Part shown: positions 43,462-52,573 of the stretch, one piece after another
How the letters are laid out: every line of letters starts with the position of its first letter
Position numbering within the stretch: the stretch's first letter is position 1
NCBI GenBank assembly: GCA_963590405.1
Contig: CAVAPE010000002.1
Span: 1-64,000 of the forward strand
Origin: Limisoma sp963590405
Lineage (GTDB): Bacteria > Bacteroidota > Bacteroidia > Bacteroidales > Muribaculaceae
Reading direction: 5' to 3'
DNA length: 64,000 nucleotides
Position numbers and translations under genes: made by a program
Notes under the pieces: generated by a model
Told to the model about the DNA's origin: nothing
The model's input: the letters and a program-made list of their open reading frames with translations, nothing else
The model's database searches: none

Positions 43462-44379
43462 TTATTCAATCGTGTCGTTTGCCAACCGTCGTTCAGGCAC
43501 GACGATTGTGTCCATCGGGTTGACTTGCGGAGTGTAGGGTTTTGTCTGTTTGTCTTTGTGGAAGGGGATGGTGTAAGCCACTGATACGCTGACGTTCAGA
43601 TGCCCGTCGCGCACTCCGTAGCCGGGGATGTAGTAAGGCCGTGAGTTAGGGGTGTCCTTCACATGGAAAGGGAAGTTGTAGCGCACAGCCCAACCGAGCG
43701 AGAAATTCTTGAAGAGTTCCACTTGGATGCCAGCCACAGCCTCGCCCCATATCGCTGACGAACTCTGCCCTTTGATGTCAAAAGTCTTATTGTCCTTGCC
43801 CCAATAGCCGTTGGTCATTGAAATGTTGGTGATGTCGTAGTTAAACGCTGATGCACCTACGCGAATGCCGGCATAGAGTTGGTATTTCGGGTCTTTGGCA
43901 TACATAAAATTGTAGTTCATACCGATTTTGCCGTAGATTGCCAACTTGCTCTTATAGGTGAAGTTGCCGTCCTCTGGCGAGGTGTTGGCCTGCCCGAAGC
44001 CCACTTCGGCAACAGGGATGTAGCGGTTCTTGAAATTTACGGCAATCCACGCGTCGCAGTCGCCGTAGTCCTTGCCCAACAAGCGCATCAGCGGTCCCCA
44101 GAAGTTCACGCCGACGGTTGCACCCATCAGAGTAGGGCGGTACACCTTCTTCGATGCCCTCTCAATCGAGTCGCGGCGAAGGGAGTCGAGCGTCAGAGAG
44201 TCTGTGCGCAGAAAGCGCAGTTTCTCCTGTCGCTTTATCTCTTTCAGTTCCTCTTTGGTCACAGGCTTCAGTTCGTCGCTCGAAGCCACGGGTGTCACTT
44301 TGCGCTGCGCCGTTGCCATAATCCCGGCAAACGAAAGCAATGCAATGCCAATCAAGATTGATGCATCTCTCAGTTTCAT
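43462..44379 (-). CDS. DUF6048-type outer membrane protein
   Basis: The 305-residue protein has a signal peptide (ILIGIALLSFAGIMATAQ), then a charged coiled-coil stretch with repeated DSL/RRDS motifs, then a beta-barrel with GVNFWGPLMRLLG, YAGIRVGASAFNYD and a final VSVAYTIPF strand. It overlaps the DUF6452 gene by four bases. The pair DUF6452-DUF6048 is recalled from Bacteroidales genomes. Function unknown. Confidence 0.7.
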   Translation of the reverse strand: MKLRDASILIGIALLSFAGIMATAQRKVTPVASSDELKPVTKEELKEIKRQEKLRFLRTDSLTLDSLRRDSIERASKKVYRPTLMGATVGVNFWGPLMRLLGKDYGDCDAWIAVNFKNRYIPVAEVGFGQANTSPEDGNFTYKSKLAIYGKIGMNYNFMYAKDPKYQLYAGIRVGASAFNYDITNISMTNGYWGKDNKTFDIKGQSSSAIWGEAVAGIQVELFKNFSLGWAVRYNFPFHVKDTPNSRPYYIPGYGVRDGHLNVSVSVAYTIPFHKDKQTKPYTPQVNPMDTIVVPERRLANDTIE

Positions 44380-44888
44380 TGTGCGTCGGCCTCCGAGGTC
44401 CGGAAAAATATCTTGATGTTTTCGGTGTTCGTGTTGTCGATGCGTTGGCGCGGCATCTGTATCGAGTCGATAAACGTGTGGGTCACTGAGATGTCGTTGA
44501 CGTTAAACACGTAGAATGCGCCGCAGTCCTTGGAGTAGAAGTATGGCACGCATTCGTAGTTTACCGTGATTGTGTCGGCAGCACCGATGGCAGCGAGACT
44601 TTGCTGATTGTAGGTAATCACAAAGCGGCAGCAAGTGGTGTCGACATCAAACGGCAAGTAAACCTGCTGCGTCGACGCCTGGTTGCGGATAATGGCAGAG
44701 TCGCCCGGTGCGCCGATGCCGTAGACCGTCAGCGAGTCGAATGCTATCGCCGATTTGGTCGACGAGGAATAGAATCCCGCCAAGGGCAGACTGCTTGAGT
44801 TTTCCTCGCAACCATTGGAGTCGCAGGAAGCGAGCCACACTACAATGCCTATCGACAGTGCCAGCAATATGTTGCGCAGACCGTTCAT
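44376..44888 (-). CDS. DUF6452-type lipoprotein
   Basis: The 170-residue lipoprotein (VVWLASCDSN, lipid Cys at about residue 22) is otherwise beta-rich (FVITYNQQSL, VNYECVPYFYSKDCGAFYVFNV). The start at 44888 was chosen for the lipoprotein signal; 44936 would add 16 residues. Coupled to DUF6048 by an ATGA overlap. The function is unknown; the four Cys beyond the lipid Cys may form disulfides. Confidence 0.7.
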   Translation of the reverse strand: MNGLRNILLALSIGIVVWLASCDSNGCEENSSSLPLAGFYSSSTKSAIAFDSLTVYGIGAPGDSAIIRNQASTQQVYLPFDVDTTCCRFVITYNQQSLAAIGAADTITVNYECVPYFYSKDCGAFYVFNVNDISVTHTFIDSIQMPRQRIDNTNTENIKIFFRTSEADAQ

Positions 44889-44892
44889 CCGC

Positions 44893-45843
44893 TTAGATTT
44901 CCTCCCTAATCTGATAATTGTTGCGACCGGCTGCATTGCGGGCTATGAGTTCGCCGATGAAGCCCGCCAAAAAGAATTGCGAGCCGAGAAGCATCATTGT
45001 CAAGGCAATGAAGAAATATGGCGAGTCGGTTACAAGGCGGTATGCCTCGCCCGAATACATAGCGCACAGTTTCATCGCGCCTACAACGATTGCTGCGATA
45101 AAGCCGATGAGGAACATTATCGTGCCCAAAAAGCCGAATATGTGCATCGGTTTGCCGCCGAATTTGGAGATGAACCAAAGGCTCAGCAAGTCAAGATAGC
45201 CGTTGACAAAGCGGTTAAGTCCGAATTTTGTTGTGCCATATTTGCGTGCCTGGTGATGTACCACCTTCTCGCCGATGCGAGCGAAGCCAGCATTCTTGGC
45301 GAGGTAGGGGATGTAGCGGTGCATTTCGCCATACACCTCAATATTCTTCACAACGTCCTTGCGGTATGCTTTAAGGCCGCAGTTGAAATCGTGCAAGTTG
45401 CCAATGCCGCTCACCTTGCGGGCGGTGGCGTTGAAAAGTTTGGTAGGTATGGTTTTCGACAGTGGGTCGTAGCGCTTCTGTTTCCAGCCGGAAACCAAGT
45501 CGTAGCCGTCTTGGGTAATCATGCGGTAAAGTTCTGGTATTTCGTCAGGGCTATCCTGCAGGTCGGCATCCATGGTGATGACCACATCGCCCTGTGCGCG
45601 CTCGAAACCTACGTTGAGCGCCGGCGACTTGCCGTAGTTGCGACGGAAGCAAACTCCCTTCACGCAAGGATTTTTTGCCTTCAAGTCGTTGATTACCGAC
45701 CATGAAGTGTCGGTCGAACCGTCGTTCACAAAAATTATCTCATAAGAGAATCCGTTGGCCTTCATCACGCGCTCAATCCACGCTTCCAGTTCGGGCAACG
45801 ATTCCGCTTCATTGAACAGCGGAACTATAACTGATATATCCAT
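44893..45843 (-). CDS. Family 2 glycosyltransferase (DPM1/GtrB-like)
   Basis: The 316-residue enzyme has a GT-A domain with VIVPLFNEAESLPEL, FVNDGSTDTSW and the metal-binding DAD (TMDADLQDSPDEIPEL). The acceptor-loop Arg-rich VCFRRNYGKSPALN and two C-terminal membrane helices (about residues 230-300) follow. By family it transfers a sugar to a polyprenyl phosphate at the inner membrane. The start at 45843 was chosen; a -7 box lies at 45871-45878. First gene of the operon down to DUF3843. Confidence 0.92.
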   Translation of the reverse strand: MDISVIVPLFNEAESLPELEAWIERVMKANGFSYEIIFVNDGSTDTSWSVINDLKAKNPCVKGVCFRRNYGKSPALNVGFERAQGDVVITMDADLQDSPDEIPELYRMITQDGYDLVSGWKQKRYDPLSKTIPTKLFNATARKVSGIGNLHDFNCGLKAYRKDVVKNIEVYGEMHRYIPYLAKNAGFARIGEKVVHHQARKYGTTKFGLNRFVNGYLDLLSLWFISKFGGKPMHIFGFLGTIMFLIGFIAAIVVGAMKLCAMYSGEAYRLVTDSPYFFIALTMMLLGSQFFLAGFIGELIARNAAGRNNYQIREEI

Positions 45844-45870
45844 AAATTCTTTACTTGTACGTACAGTGTG

Positions 45871-45878
45871 CAAAATTA
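45871..45878 (-). promoter_or_regulatory. -7 box of the GT2 operon
   Basis: TAATTTTG followed by C on the minus strand; leader of about 20 bases. Confidence 0.5.
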
Positions 45879-45944
45879 GCATATCCGAGCCTAACAAAAA
45901 AATGTGATGCAATAAAATATGTTGACAATACTCAAGATTATTGC

Positions 45945-45975
45945 TTTGAATAATGGCTGTGAAACCTTAACTTTG
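45945..45975 (+). promoter_or_regulatory. Promoter of the acyltransferase-ugd operon
   Basis: TTTG (45945-45948), exactly 19 bases, then TAACTTTG (45968-45975): a full match to the Bacteroidota consensus TTTG-N19-TAnnTTTG. The ATG is at 46010. Confidence 0.65.
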
Positions 45976-46009
45976 CAAGTAGTTTGACCAACCAAATCAA
46001 CAATTTTTT

Positions 46010-47080
46010 ATGGCGGCAGAAAAAAAACGGCTTGCTTCGTTCGACATCCTCAAAGGCATCGCTATCTATCTCGTGGTGATGGGGCATGTGCTCACCATGT
46101 GCATCCGCGACATCGATAGTGCGGTGTCGTTTAAGATTATCGGCGAAATCCACATGCCGGTGTTCTTTTTCATAAGCGGATATTTCACCTACAAACTCAC
46201 GGAACGTGGCGATTTCGCATTGCCTAACCTGAAGAAGCGTTTCTTCCAACTCATAGTGCCGTTTTTTGTGGTCAGTGCCTTGTGGATGTGGTATTTCCCT
46301 CACAGCAGGCTGATGTCGCCGTTGTCGCAGTCGTGGACACAACTGCTCACCACCTATTGGAAGGATGGCTATTGGTTCACGTTGTGTCTTTTTGAGGTGG
46401 TACTGGTCTATGCTGGCTTGTCAAGGTTGATGGCGGCAACAAAAAATGTGTTCCTGCAAGTGGGCATTGCTTTGGTCGCTTATGTAGCGCTGATTTTTGT
46501 CAGTCCGTTGGTCTCCGATGCCGAGGCAAACTACGACCCGATTGGCATTGGCTTGCTCACGCAATTCTTCCCTGTGTTTATGATGGGCGTCTTCGCTCGC
46601 AAATATGCCGACGGTTTCCGCCGGCTATCAATGCAACCAGTTGTTTTTGTCGTGGCTGTGGTCGCATTTTTCTGCACATGGTATGTGGCTTCCTACGAAT
46701 GGGAGTTCCCTACGTTCCCGTCGTGGCATATGTATGTCGACAAGCCTATTCTGCATGCTTCATTGATGCTCTTGGCCTTTGGCTTGGTCTATCGTGCCGA
46801 TACTGAGAAGTTTGCCACTACGCGCATTGGTCGCTTCTTCGTGCTCTTGGGCAATGAAAGCCTTGGCATCTATCTGTTGCATTATTTCTTCCTCTTTCCA
46901 CTCACGCCGCTGCAAGGACCTATGCGCTCCATCGGTCTGGCATTTCTGCCAACCACCACTGTCGCCGCATTCTTTGCGTTCTTCATCGTGCTTGCGGCAC
47001 TCGGAGCGAATTGGGCAGTGGGGAAGAACAAGATATTGTCATTTCTTTTAATTGGAAAAACTGTTAAGGATAATAAGTAA
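46010..47080 (+). CDS. Acyltransferase family 3 membrane protein
   Basis: The 356-residue inner-membrane protein has about ten helices and the family's N-terminal signature (FDILKGIAIYLVVMGHVLTM, with the conserved His) and IHMPVFFFISGYFTYK. Such enzymes O-acetylate surface polysaccharides or other envelope glycans. It is encoded four bases before ugd, supporting a glycan role. Substrate unknown. Confidence 0.9.
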   Translation: MAAEKKRLASFDILKGIAIYLVVMGHVLTMCIRDIDSAVSFKIIGEIHMPVFFFISGYFTYKLTERGDFALPNLKKRFFQLIVPFFVVSALWMWYFPHSRLMSPLSQSWTQLLTTYWKDGYWFTLCLFEVVLVYAGLSRLMAATKNVFLQVGIALVAYVALIFVSPLVSDAEANYDPIGIGLLTQFFPVFMMGVFARKYADGFRRLSMQPVVFVVAVVAFFCTWYVASYEWEFPTFPSWHMYVDKPILHASLMLLAFGLVYRADTEKFATTRIGRFFVLLGNESLGIYLLHYFFLFPLTPLQGPMRSIGLAFLPTTTVAAFFAFFIVLAALGANWAVGKNKILSFLLIGKTVKDNK

Positions 47081-47083
47081 TTT

Positions 47084-48397
47084 ATGAATATAGCAATTGT
47101 TGGCTCTGGATATGTGGGGCTCGTTTCTGGCGCTTGTTTCGCCGAAGTTGGTGTCGATGTTACTTGCGTCGATATCGACGAGAAGAAAATCGAAAATCTT
47201 AAAAAGGGGAACATTCCCATCTATGAGCCGGGGCTCGACGACCTTGTGCGCCGCAATGTAGATGCCGGACGATTGCATTTCACCACTCGCCTTGAGGAGG
47301 TAATCGACGATGTTGAGGTGGTGTTTAGTGCGGTGGGCACGCCGCCCGACGACGATGGTAGCGCTGATTTGCGCTTCGTTCTTGAGGTAGCACGCACGTT
47401 TGGCAAGAACATCAACAAATATGCGTTGCTTGTGACCAAGAGCACCGTGCCAGTAGGCACGTCCCACAAAATCAAGGCAGCCATACGCGAGGAACTGGCA
47501 ACCCGCGGCGTGGATGTGCCGTTTGAGGTGGCTTCAAATCCTGAGTTCCTCAAGGAAGGCGCTGCAATCAAGGACTTTATGTCGCCCGACCGTGTGGTCA
47601 TAGGCATCGAGTCGGAGCGCGCCCGCAAGGTGATGGAACGCCTCTACCGTCCGTTCTTGCTCAACAATTTCCGCGTGATTTTCATGGATATTGCTTCCGC
47701 TGAAATGACAAAATATGCCGCCAACTCAATGCTCGCAACGCGCATATCGTTTATGAACGACATTGCAAATCTTTGCGAGTTGGTCGGCGCTAATGTTAAT
47801 ATGGTGCGCAAGGGCATCGGCGCTGATGCCCGCATCGGCACAAAATTCCTCTATCCCGGCTGCGGCTACGGCGGCTCTTGCTTCCCGAAGGACGTTAAGG
47901 CTTTGATACATACGGGCGCAGAAAACGGCTATCGCATGCGTGTGATTGAGGCTGTGGAGGAGGTCAACGAGGCTCAGAAATCTATTGTGTTCGACAAGTT
48001 GCTGGCTTGCTTCAATGGCGACCTGAAAGGCAAACGCATCGCCATGTGGGGACTGGCATTCAAGCCGGAAACCGACGATATGCGCGAGGCTCCAGCGCTC
48101 GTGGTAATCAATAAGTTGCTTGATGCTGGGGCGGAGGTTGTGGTCTACGACCCTGTGGCTATGGACGAGTGCCGCCGCAGGATTGGCGACAAGGTGGCTT
48201 ACGGCAAGGACATGTACGACGCCGTTGTCGATGCCGATGCGCTGGCTTTGCTCACTGAGTGGAAGCAGTTCCGCTTGCCGTCGTGGGGCGTGATGAGCCG
48301 GACGATGCGCGGAAAGGTGATTGTTGATGGCCGCAACATCTATGATGAGGCTGAATTGCAGGAGGAGGGCTTTGCCTATCACTGCATTGGTAAATGA
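47084..48397 (+). CDS. ugd: UDP-glucose 6-dehydrogenase
   Basis: The 437-residue enzyme oxidises UDP-glucose to UDP-glucuronate, a precursor of capsule and O-antigen sugars. The N-terminal Rossmann motif (IAIVGSGYVGLVSGACFAEVG), the catalytic Cys region (YPGCGYGGSCFPKDVKAL) and the C-terminal UDP domain (WGLAFKPETDDMREAPAL) are complete. If the downstream gene is read from its longer start, it overlaps ugd by four bases. Confidence 0.96.
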   Translation: MNIAIVGSGYVGLVSGACFAEVGVDVTCVDIDEKKIENLKKGNIPIYEPGLDDLVRRNVDAGRLHFTTRLEEVIDDVEVVFSAVGTPPDDDGSADLRFVLEVARTFGKNINKYALLVTKSTVPVGTSHKIKAAIREELATRGVDVPFEVASNPEFLKEGAAIKDFMSPDRVVIGIESERARKVMERLYRPFLLNNFRVIFMDIASAEMTKYAANSMLATRISFMNDIANLCELVGANVNMVRKGIGADARIGTKFLYPGCGYGGSCFPKDVKALIHTGAENGYRMRVIEAVEEVNEAQKSIVFDKLLACFNGDLKGKRIAMWGLAFKPETDDMREAPALVVINKLLDAGAEVVVYDPVAMDECRRRIGDKVAYGKDMYDAVVDADALALLTEWKQFRLPSWGVMSRTMRGKVIVDGRNIYDEAELQEEGFAYHCIGK

Positions 48398-48414
48398 CAA
48401 GTAGTTTTGTTGAA

Positions 48415-49590
48415 ATGAAAAGAATACTGAAATCTGTTCTGGTTTGCTTGGTCTGCATCCTGTCGTTCATGGTGTCGTCGTGCCACGATGATTTGGAGCA
48501 GGATGAGACTGTCGACCGGACGTTGTTTATATTTATGCCTTGGACTGGCGATTTGACGGAGGCACTGTCGGCTAACGTCGCCGACATGGAGTCTGTGATT
48601 GCCAGCAAGGGACTTGGCAGTCAGCGTGTGGTGGTTTATTTCGCCACATCGTCGTCGGAGGCAAGTCTTTTTGAAATTGTGCCTACTGGAGGAAAGACGA
48701 GACGAAACACTCTGAAAACTTACACCGACCTCGACGTGACATCCGCTGCAGGAATCGCTTCGCTACTCAACGATGTGAAATCGCTGTCGCCGTCGCGCTC
48801 CTATTCGCTAACTGTCGGTTGTCATGGCTATGGCTGGCTACTAAAGGAGTCGTTCGGCACACGGTCGCAGTCGCTGCGTGGCATCGTCAAGCCGGGCAGT
48901 GATGCAGGCGAACTTACCCGCTTTTTCGGTGGCGCCAAGCGTGCATGGCAGATTGATATCTCCGACTTCGTTGACGGCGTAAATCGTGCAGGACTGCATT
49001 TTGACTATATCGTTTTCGACGACTGCTATATGGCATCGATTGAGGCAATTTACGATATGCGCAACATCACTGACTATATCGTTGCTTCGCCTTGCGAGAT
49101 GATGGCGGCAGGATTGCCTTACACCACCATCGGCGGCTATCTCCTCGGACAGCCCGACCTGAAGGCTCTCTGCGCAGGGTTCTATTCGTTCTATTCCACT
49201 TACAGGATGCCTTACGGCACATTGTCGCTCGTGGACTGTTCGCAGATGGACGGGCTCGCTGCGGTTATGAAGCGCATCAATGCCGAATGCACCATCTCCG
49301 ACGAAGACCTTGTGAAGGTGCAGCAACTGGACTATTTCAATCCTGTGGTGTTCTACGACTTGGGCGACTACGTTACTCGTCTTGTGGGCAGCCGCACAGA
49401 CTTGCTCAGCGATTTCGAGACGCAGTTGGCGAAGACCGTCGTTTGCGAAGTCCACACTCAATATTACTACACAAGTACTGCGGGACGCAGTTATCTGGCA
49501 CACTGTAGCGGTGTGTCGGTGAGCGACCCAAGTACTCATAAATATGCGTCCGCCAAGACTTCTACGGCGTGGTGGCAAGCAACTCATTAA
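48415..49590 (+). CDS. Clostripain-like (peptidase C11) lipoprotein
   Basis: The 391-residue protein has a lipoprotein signal (LSFMVSSCHDD, lipid Cys near residue 22) and a C11 cysteine-peptidase fold. FIFMPWTGDL starts the core; the catalytic His is in TVGCHGYGW and the Cys in VFDDCYMASIE. It would be anchored in a membrane and cleave after Arg/Lys by family. The ATG at 48394 (overlapping ugd) is an alternative that adds seven residues and spoils the signal peptide less cleanly. Confidence 0.85.
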   Translation: MKRILKSVLVCLVCILSFMVSSCHDDLEQDETVDRTLFIFMPWTGDLTEALSANVADMESVIASKGLGSQRVVVYFATSSSEASLFEIVPTGGKTRRNTLKTYTDLDVTSAAGIASLLNDVKSLSPSRSYSLTVGCHGYGWLLKESFGTRSQSLRGIVKPGSDAGELTRFFGGAKRAWQIDISDFVDGVNRAGLHFDYIVFDDCYMASIEAIYDMRNITDYIVASPCEMMAAGLPYTTIGGYLLGQPDLKALCAGFYSFYSTYRMPYGTLSLVDCSQMDGLAAVMKRINAECTISDEDLVKVQQLDYFNPVVFYDLGDYVTRLVGSRTDLLSDFETQLAKTVVCEVHTQYYYTSTAGRSYLAHCSGVSVSDPSTHKYASAKTSTAWWQATH

Positions 49591-49601
49591 AAGTGAATGA
49601 T

Positions 49602-50093
49602 ATGAACAAAGGAACACGCTATAAGATACTTTTCGTATGCCTCGGCAACATTTGCCGTTCGCCTGCCGGGCAGGGGGTGATGCAGCGCATCATCGACGAG
49701 CGCGGACTTGGCGATAGGTTGGAGGTGGATTCTGCTGGCTTGTCGTCCTATCACGAGGGCGACCTTCCCGACCAGCGGATGAGGGTGCACGCTCGTCGCA
49801 GAGGCTTGGAACTGACGCATCTCAGCCGACCTGTGCGCGAGGCTGATTTTGAGCGCTTTGACCTCATTTTGGCGATGGACGACGGCAACTACGACAAACT
49901 GCGGCGCATGGCTCCTACGGTCGAGGATATGGAGAAGGTGAAACGGATTTCTTCATTCTTCCGCCAAATGAAGACATTCGACTGCATTCCCGACCCTTAT
50001 TATGGCGGTTCGGAAGGCTTTGAGGTGGTGCTCGACTTGCTCGACGACGCTTGTCAGAACATTGCCGACAAATTTGAAAACAACCAGTTGTAA
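49602..50093 (+). CDS. Low-molecular-weight protein-tyrosine phosphatase
   Basis: The 163-residue phosphatase has the P-loop CLGNICRS (Cys13, Arg19) and the general-acid loop DPYYGG near the C-terminus. The usual MAE after the P-loop is AGQ here. LMW-PTPs control tyrosine phosphorylation of polysaccharide-synthesis enzymes, including UDP-glucose dehydrogenases, in other bacteria. Its place in a ugd operon fits that role. The start at 49602 was chosen for its family fit. Confidence 0.92.
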   Translation: MNKGTRYKILFVCLGNICRSPAGQGVMQRIIDERGLGDRLEVDSAGLSSYHEGDLPDQRMRVHARRRGLELTHLSRPVREADFERFDLILAMDDGNYDKLRRMAPTVEDMEKVKRISSFFRQMKTFDCIPDPYYGGSEGFEVVLDLLDDACQNIADKFENNQL

Positions 50094-50116
50094 AACAAAT
50101 CATAAAAATCCAAATC

Positions 50117-52567
50117 ATGAAGCATTTATCCCTTGCTGCAATGGCGCTCGCTGTGTCGGGTTCGTTGTCGGCCACAGTCTACGACAGTCCTCTATCGCTC
50201 ACTTGGCGTCTCGATGAGTCAAACTCGCAAAAGCGTGACTTTACATATACGCTGGTCGTGAAAAACGTCAGCAAAATGACTTTGTCCGACGATTGGGCAA
50301 TCTACTATAACTCGTTAACGCGCAACTCGTCGCCTATTGACAAGAATGCTCCGTTGAAATTGAGCAAGGTGGCGCAGGGCTACTTCAAACTGTCGCCTGC
50401 CCACAAACTTGTGATTAATCCGGGCGATTCGGTGGTGCAGCGATTTCGTGCGAGCGGAGAGGTGCGCACCATCAGTTACGCTCCAGCGGGCGCGCATTTC
50501 GCATTCAAAGGCGACACCGTTGCTCGTCAGGTGCATTTCGATGTCACCCCTCTTGCGTGGAATTCGTTCCGTCACATTCCTGGCTTTCCAACAGGGCAGC
50601 GCCGCTTTAAGATTAATGCGGAGGTAAACCCCGACAAGGGCGTGACGTTGAGCCAATTTAGCATCATCCCTGCCATAAAGTCGGTTAAGGAGACGAGTGG
50701 CAAGGTGGATTTGTCATCCACAATGTGTGTCTATGCTTCGGAGGGGCTGCAGCGCGAGGCTGAATATGCCAATTTTGTGCTCGATGGCAATGGTGCGGCA
50801 GTGCTCAATGTGCATTTGTCGCTGATGAGTGCTGCGGATGCCAAGAATGAGGAGGCGAAGAATAATAGTGAATACTACGAACTGACGCTTTCGCCCGACA
50901 GCATCGTGATTAAGGGCATTTCGGCTGATGCGGTGATGAACGGCGTGAAGACGCTGGCTCGGTTGGTGGAGCGCAATGCCGCCGACCCGAAAGTTTCGGC
51001 AGCAACGATTTGCGACTGGCCGGACTTGCATCATCGTGGCATGATGCTCGACGTGGCTCGCGACTATTCTCAACTGGATAATGTGAAACGGCTGATTGAC
51101 CGCTTGGCAATCTACAAAATAAACCGCTTGCAATTCCACCTCACCGACGACGAGGGCTGGCGCATTGAGATTCCGGGATTGCCAGAACTCACTAATGTTG
51201 GCGGTCGTCGAGGTATGACGGAAAAGGAGTCTGACTTCCTGTTTCAGTCGTATGCCGGCAATGGCAACCCTAATGATTTCAGTACCACATCAAACGGTTT
51301 TATAACAAAAGACGAATTTGTCGATTTCCTCCGCTACGCTTATGCCCGCGGCATTGAGGTCGTGCCCGAAATCGAGTCGCCAGGGCATGCACGCGCTGCC
51401 ATCGTGGCAATGAAGGCGCGCTATCGAAACCTTATTGCAACCGACCCAGAGGCAGCCCGCTACTATCAGGTGTGGGATGATGACGACACGTCGGTCTACA
51501 CCTCGGCGCAGGGCTACAACGACAATGTGCTCAATCCTGGTATGGAAGGCACATTCCGCTTGATGGACAAAGTGACGAGTGAATTGATTTTGATGTATCG
51601 TGAGGCTGGCGTGCCGTTGCCATATATTCATGTAGGCGGCGACGAGGTGCCTGCTGGTCCGTGGGCAAAGTCGCCTGCTGTGCAGAAACTGATGGCTGAC
51701 AAAGGGTTGACGACGACTCACGAAGTGGAGGAATATTACATCACCCGCATCGCCGACATGGTGGCAGCGAAAGGTTATCGCATTGGCGGATGGCAGGAGG
51801 CTGCAATGCGCCATAAAGAGGCAACCGACAAGGCATTGCGCAGCAAGTTCGGCGCTGTAAACTGCTGGAACACTGTGGCTGAATGGAACGGTGACACCGC
51901 CCCTTATTCTATTGCCAACAATGGCTATCCGGTGCTTCTCTGCAATGTGAGCAACTTCTATCTCGATATGTGTTATAATGCTCATCCCGGCGAACCGGGC
52001 TTGTCGTGGGGTGGATATGTCGACGAGTTCCGCTCGTGGGATGCACGACCCTACGACATCTATCATTCTTCCACAGAGACCATCTCGGGCTTGCCGCTCA
52101 ACATGTCGGAGCAGGACAGCAAACTTCCGCTTCGCCCCGATGCCAAGAGCAATATTATCGGAGTGCAAGGGCAGTTGTTCTCGGAAACAATCCGCAACTT
52201 CGATATGGTGGAATACTATGTCTTCCCGAAGATTTTCGGCTTGTGCGAGCGTGGCTGGAACACTACTTTGCTGCCGGGGCAGACTAAGGCTGAATACAAT
52301 CGCCTGATTGGCGACTTCGAACTCCCGTCGCTTCAGAAAGCCGGCTTCTGCTTCCATGTTCCGCAGCCGGGCATCGAAACAGAAGGCGGGAAAGTGGTGA
52401 TGAACAGCCAATACCCTGATGCTGAAATCCGTTACACCCTCGACGGCAGCGAGCCTACGAGTGCGTCTCCGCTCTATGAGAAGCCATTCACGACTAAAGC
52501 AAAGGTGGTTCGCGCCTGCGTCTTCTATCTCGGTCGCAAGAGCCTCGACTCTCGCCTCGACAAGTAA
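50117..52567 (+). CDS. GH20 beta-N-acetylhexosaminidase
   Basis: The 816-residue exported enzyme has a signal peptide (LSLAAMALAVSGSLSA), an N-terminal carbohydrate-binding-like CHB_HEX domain (LTWRLDESNSQKRDF), a GH20 N-domain and the catalytic barrel. HHRGMMLDVARDY, LTDDEGWRIEIP and the Asp-Glu pair in HVGGDEVPAG are the active site. A C-terminal chitobiase-type domain (TLDGSEPTSASPLYEKPF) closes it. It releases GlcNAc or GalNAc from glycans, perhaps host mucin; inference. Confidence 0.93.
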   Translation: MKHLSLAAMALAVSGSLSATVYDSPLSLTWRLDESNSQKRDFTYTLVVKNVSKMTLSDDWAIYYNSLTRNSSPIDKNAPLKLSKVAQGYFKLSPAHKLVINPGDSVVQRFRASGEVRTISYAPAGAHFAFKGDTVARQVHFDVTPLAWNSFRHIPGFPTGQRRFKINAEVNPDKGVTLSQFSIIPAIKSVKETSGKVDLSSTMCVYASEGLQREAEYANFVLDGNGAAVLNVHLSLMSAADAKNEEAKNNSEYYELTLSPDSIVIKGISADAVMNGVKTLARLVERNAADPKVSAATICDWPDLHHRGMMLDVARDYSQLDNVKRLIDRLAIYKINRLQFHLTDDEGWRIEIPGLPELTNVGGRRGMTEKESDFLFQSYAGNGNPNDFSTTSNGFITKDEFVDFLRYAYARGIEVVPEIESPGHARAAIVAMKARYRNLIATDPEAARYYQVWDDDDTSVYTSAQGYNDNVLNPGMEGTFRLMDKVTSELILMYREAGVPLPYIHVGGDEVPAGPWAKSPAVQKLMADKGLTTTHEVEEYYITRIADMVAAKGYRIGGWQEAAMRHKEATDKALRSKFGAVNCWNTVAEWNGDTAPYSIANNGYPVLLCNVSNFYLDMCYNAHPGEPGLSWGGYVDEFRSWDARPYDIYHSSTETISGLPLNMSEQDSKLPLRPDAKSNIIGVQGQLFSETIRNFDMVEYYVFPKIFGLCERGWNTTLLPGQTKAEYNRLIGDFELPSLQKAGFCFHVPQPGIETEGGKVVMNSQYPDAEIRYTLDGSEPTSASPLYEKPFTTKAKVVRACVFYLGRKSLDSRLDK

Positions 52568-52573
52568 GCGCTT

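Noticed and set aside
44815..45705. 296-codon open frame opposite the GT2 gene
   Set aside because: The GT2 motifs on the minus strand are clear, and the plus frame has no family features.
51290..52411. 373-codon open frame opposite the hexosaminidase
   Set aside because: GH20 catalytic motifs identify the plus-strand gene; the other frame is His/Arg-rich noise.
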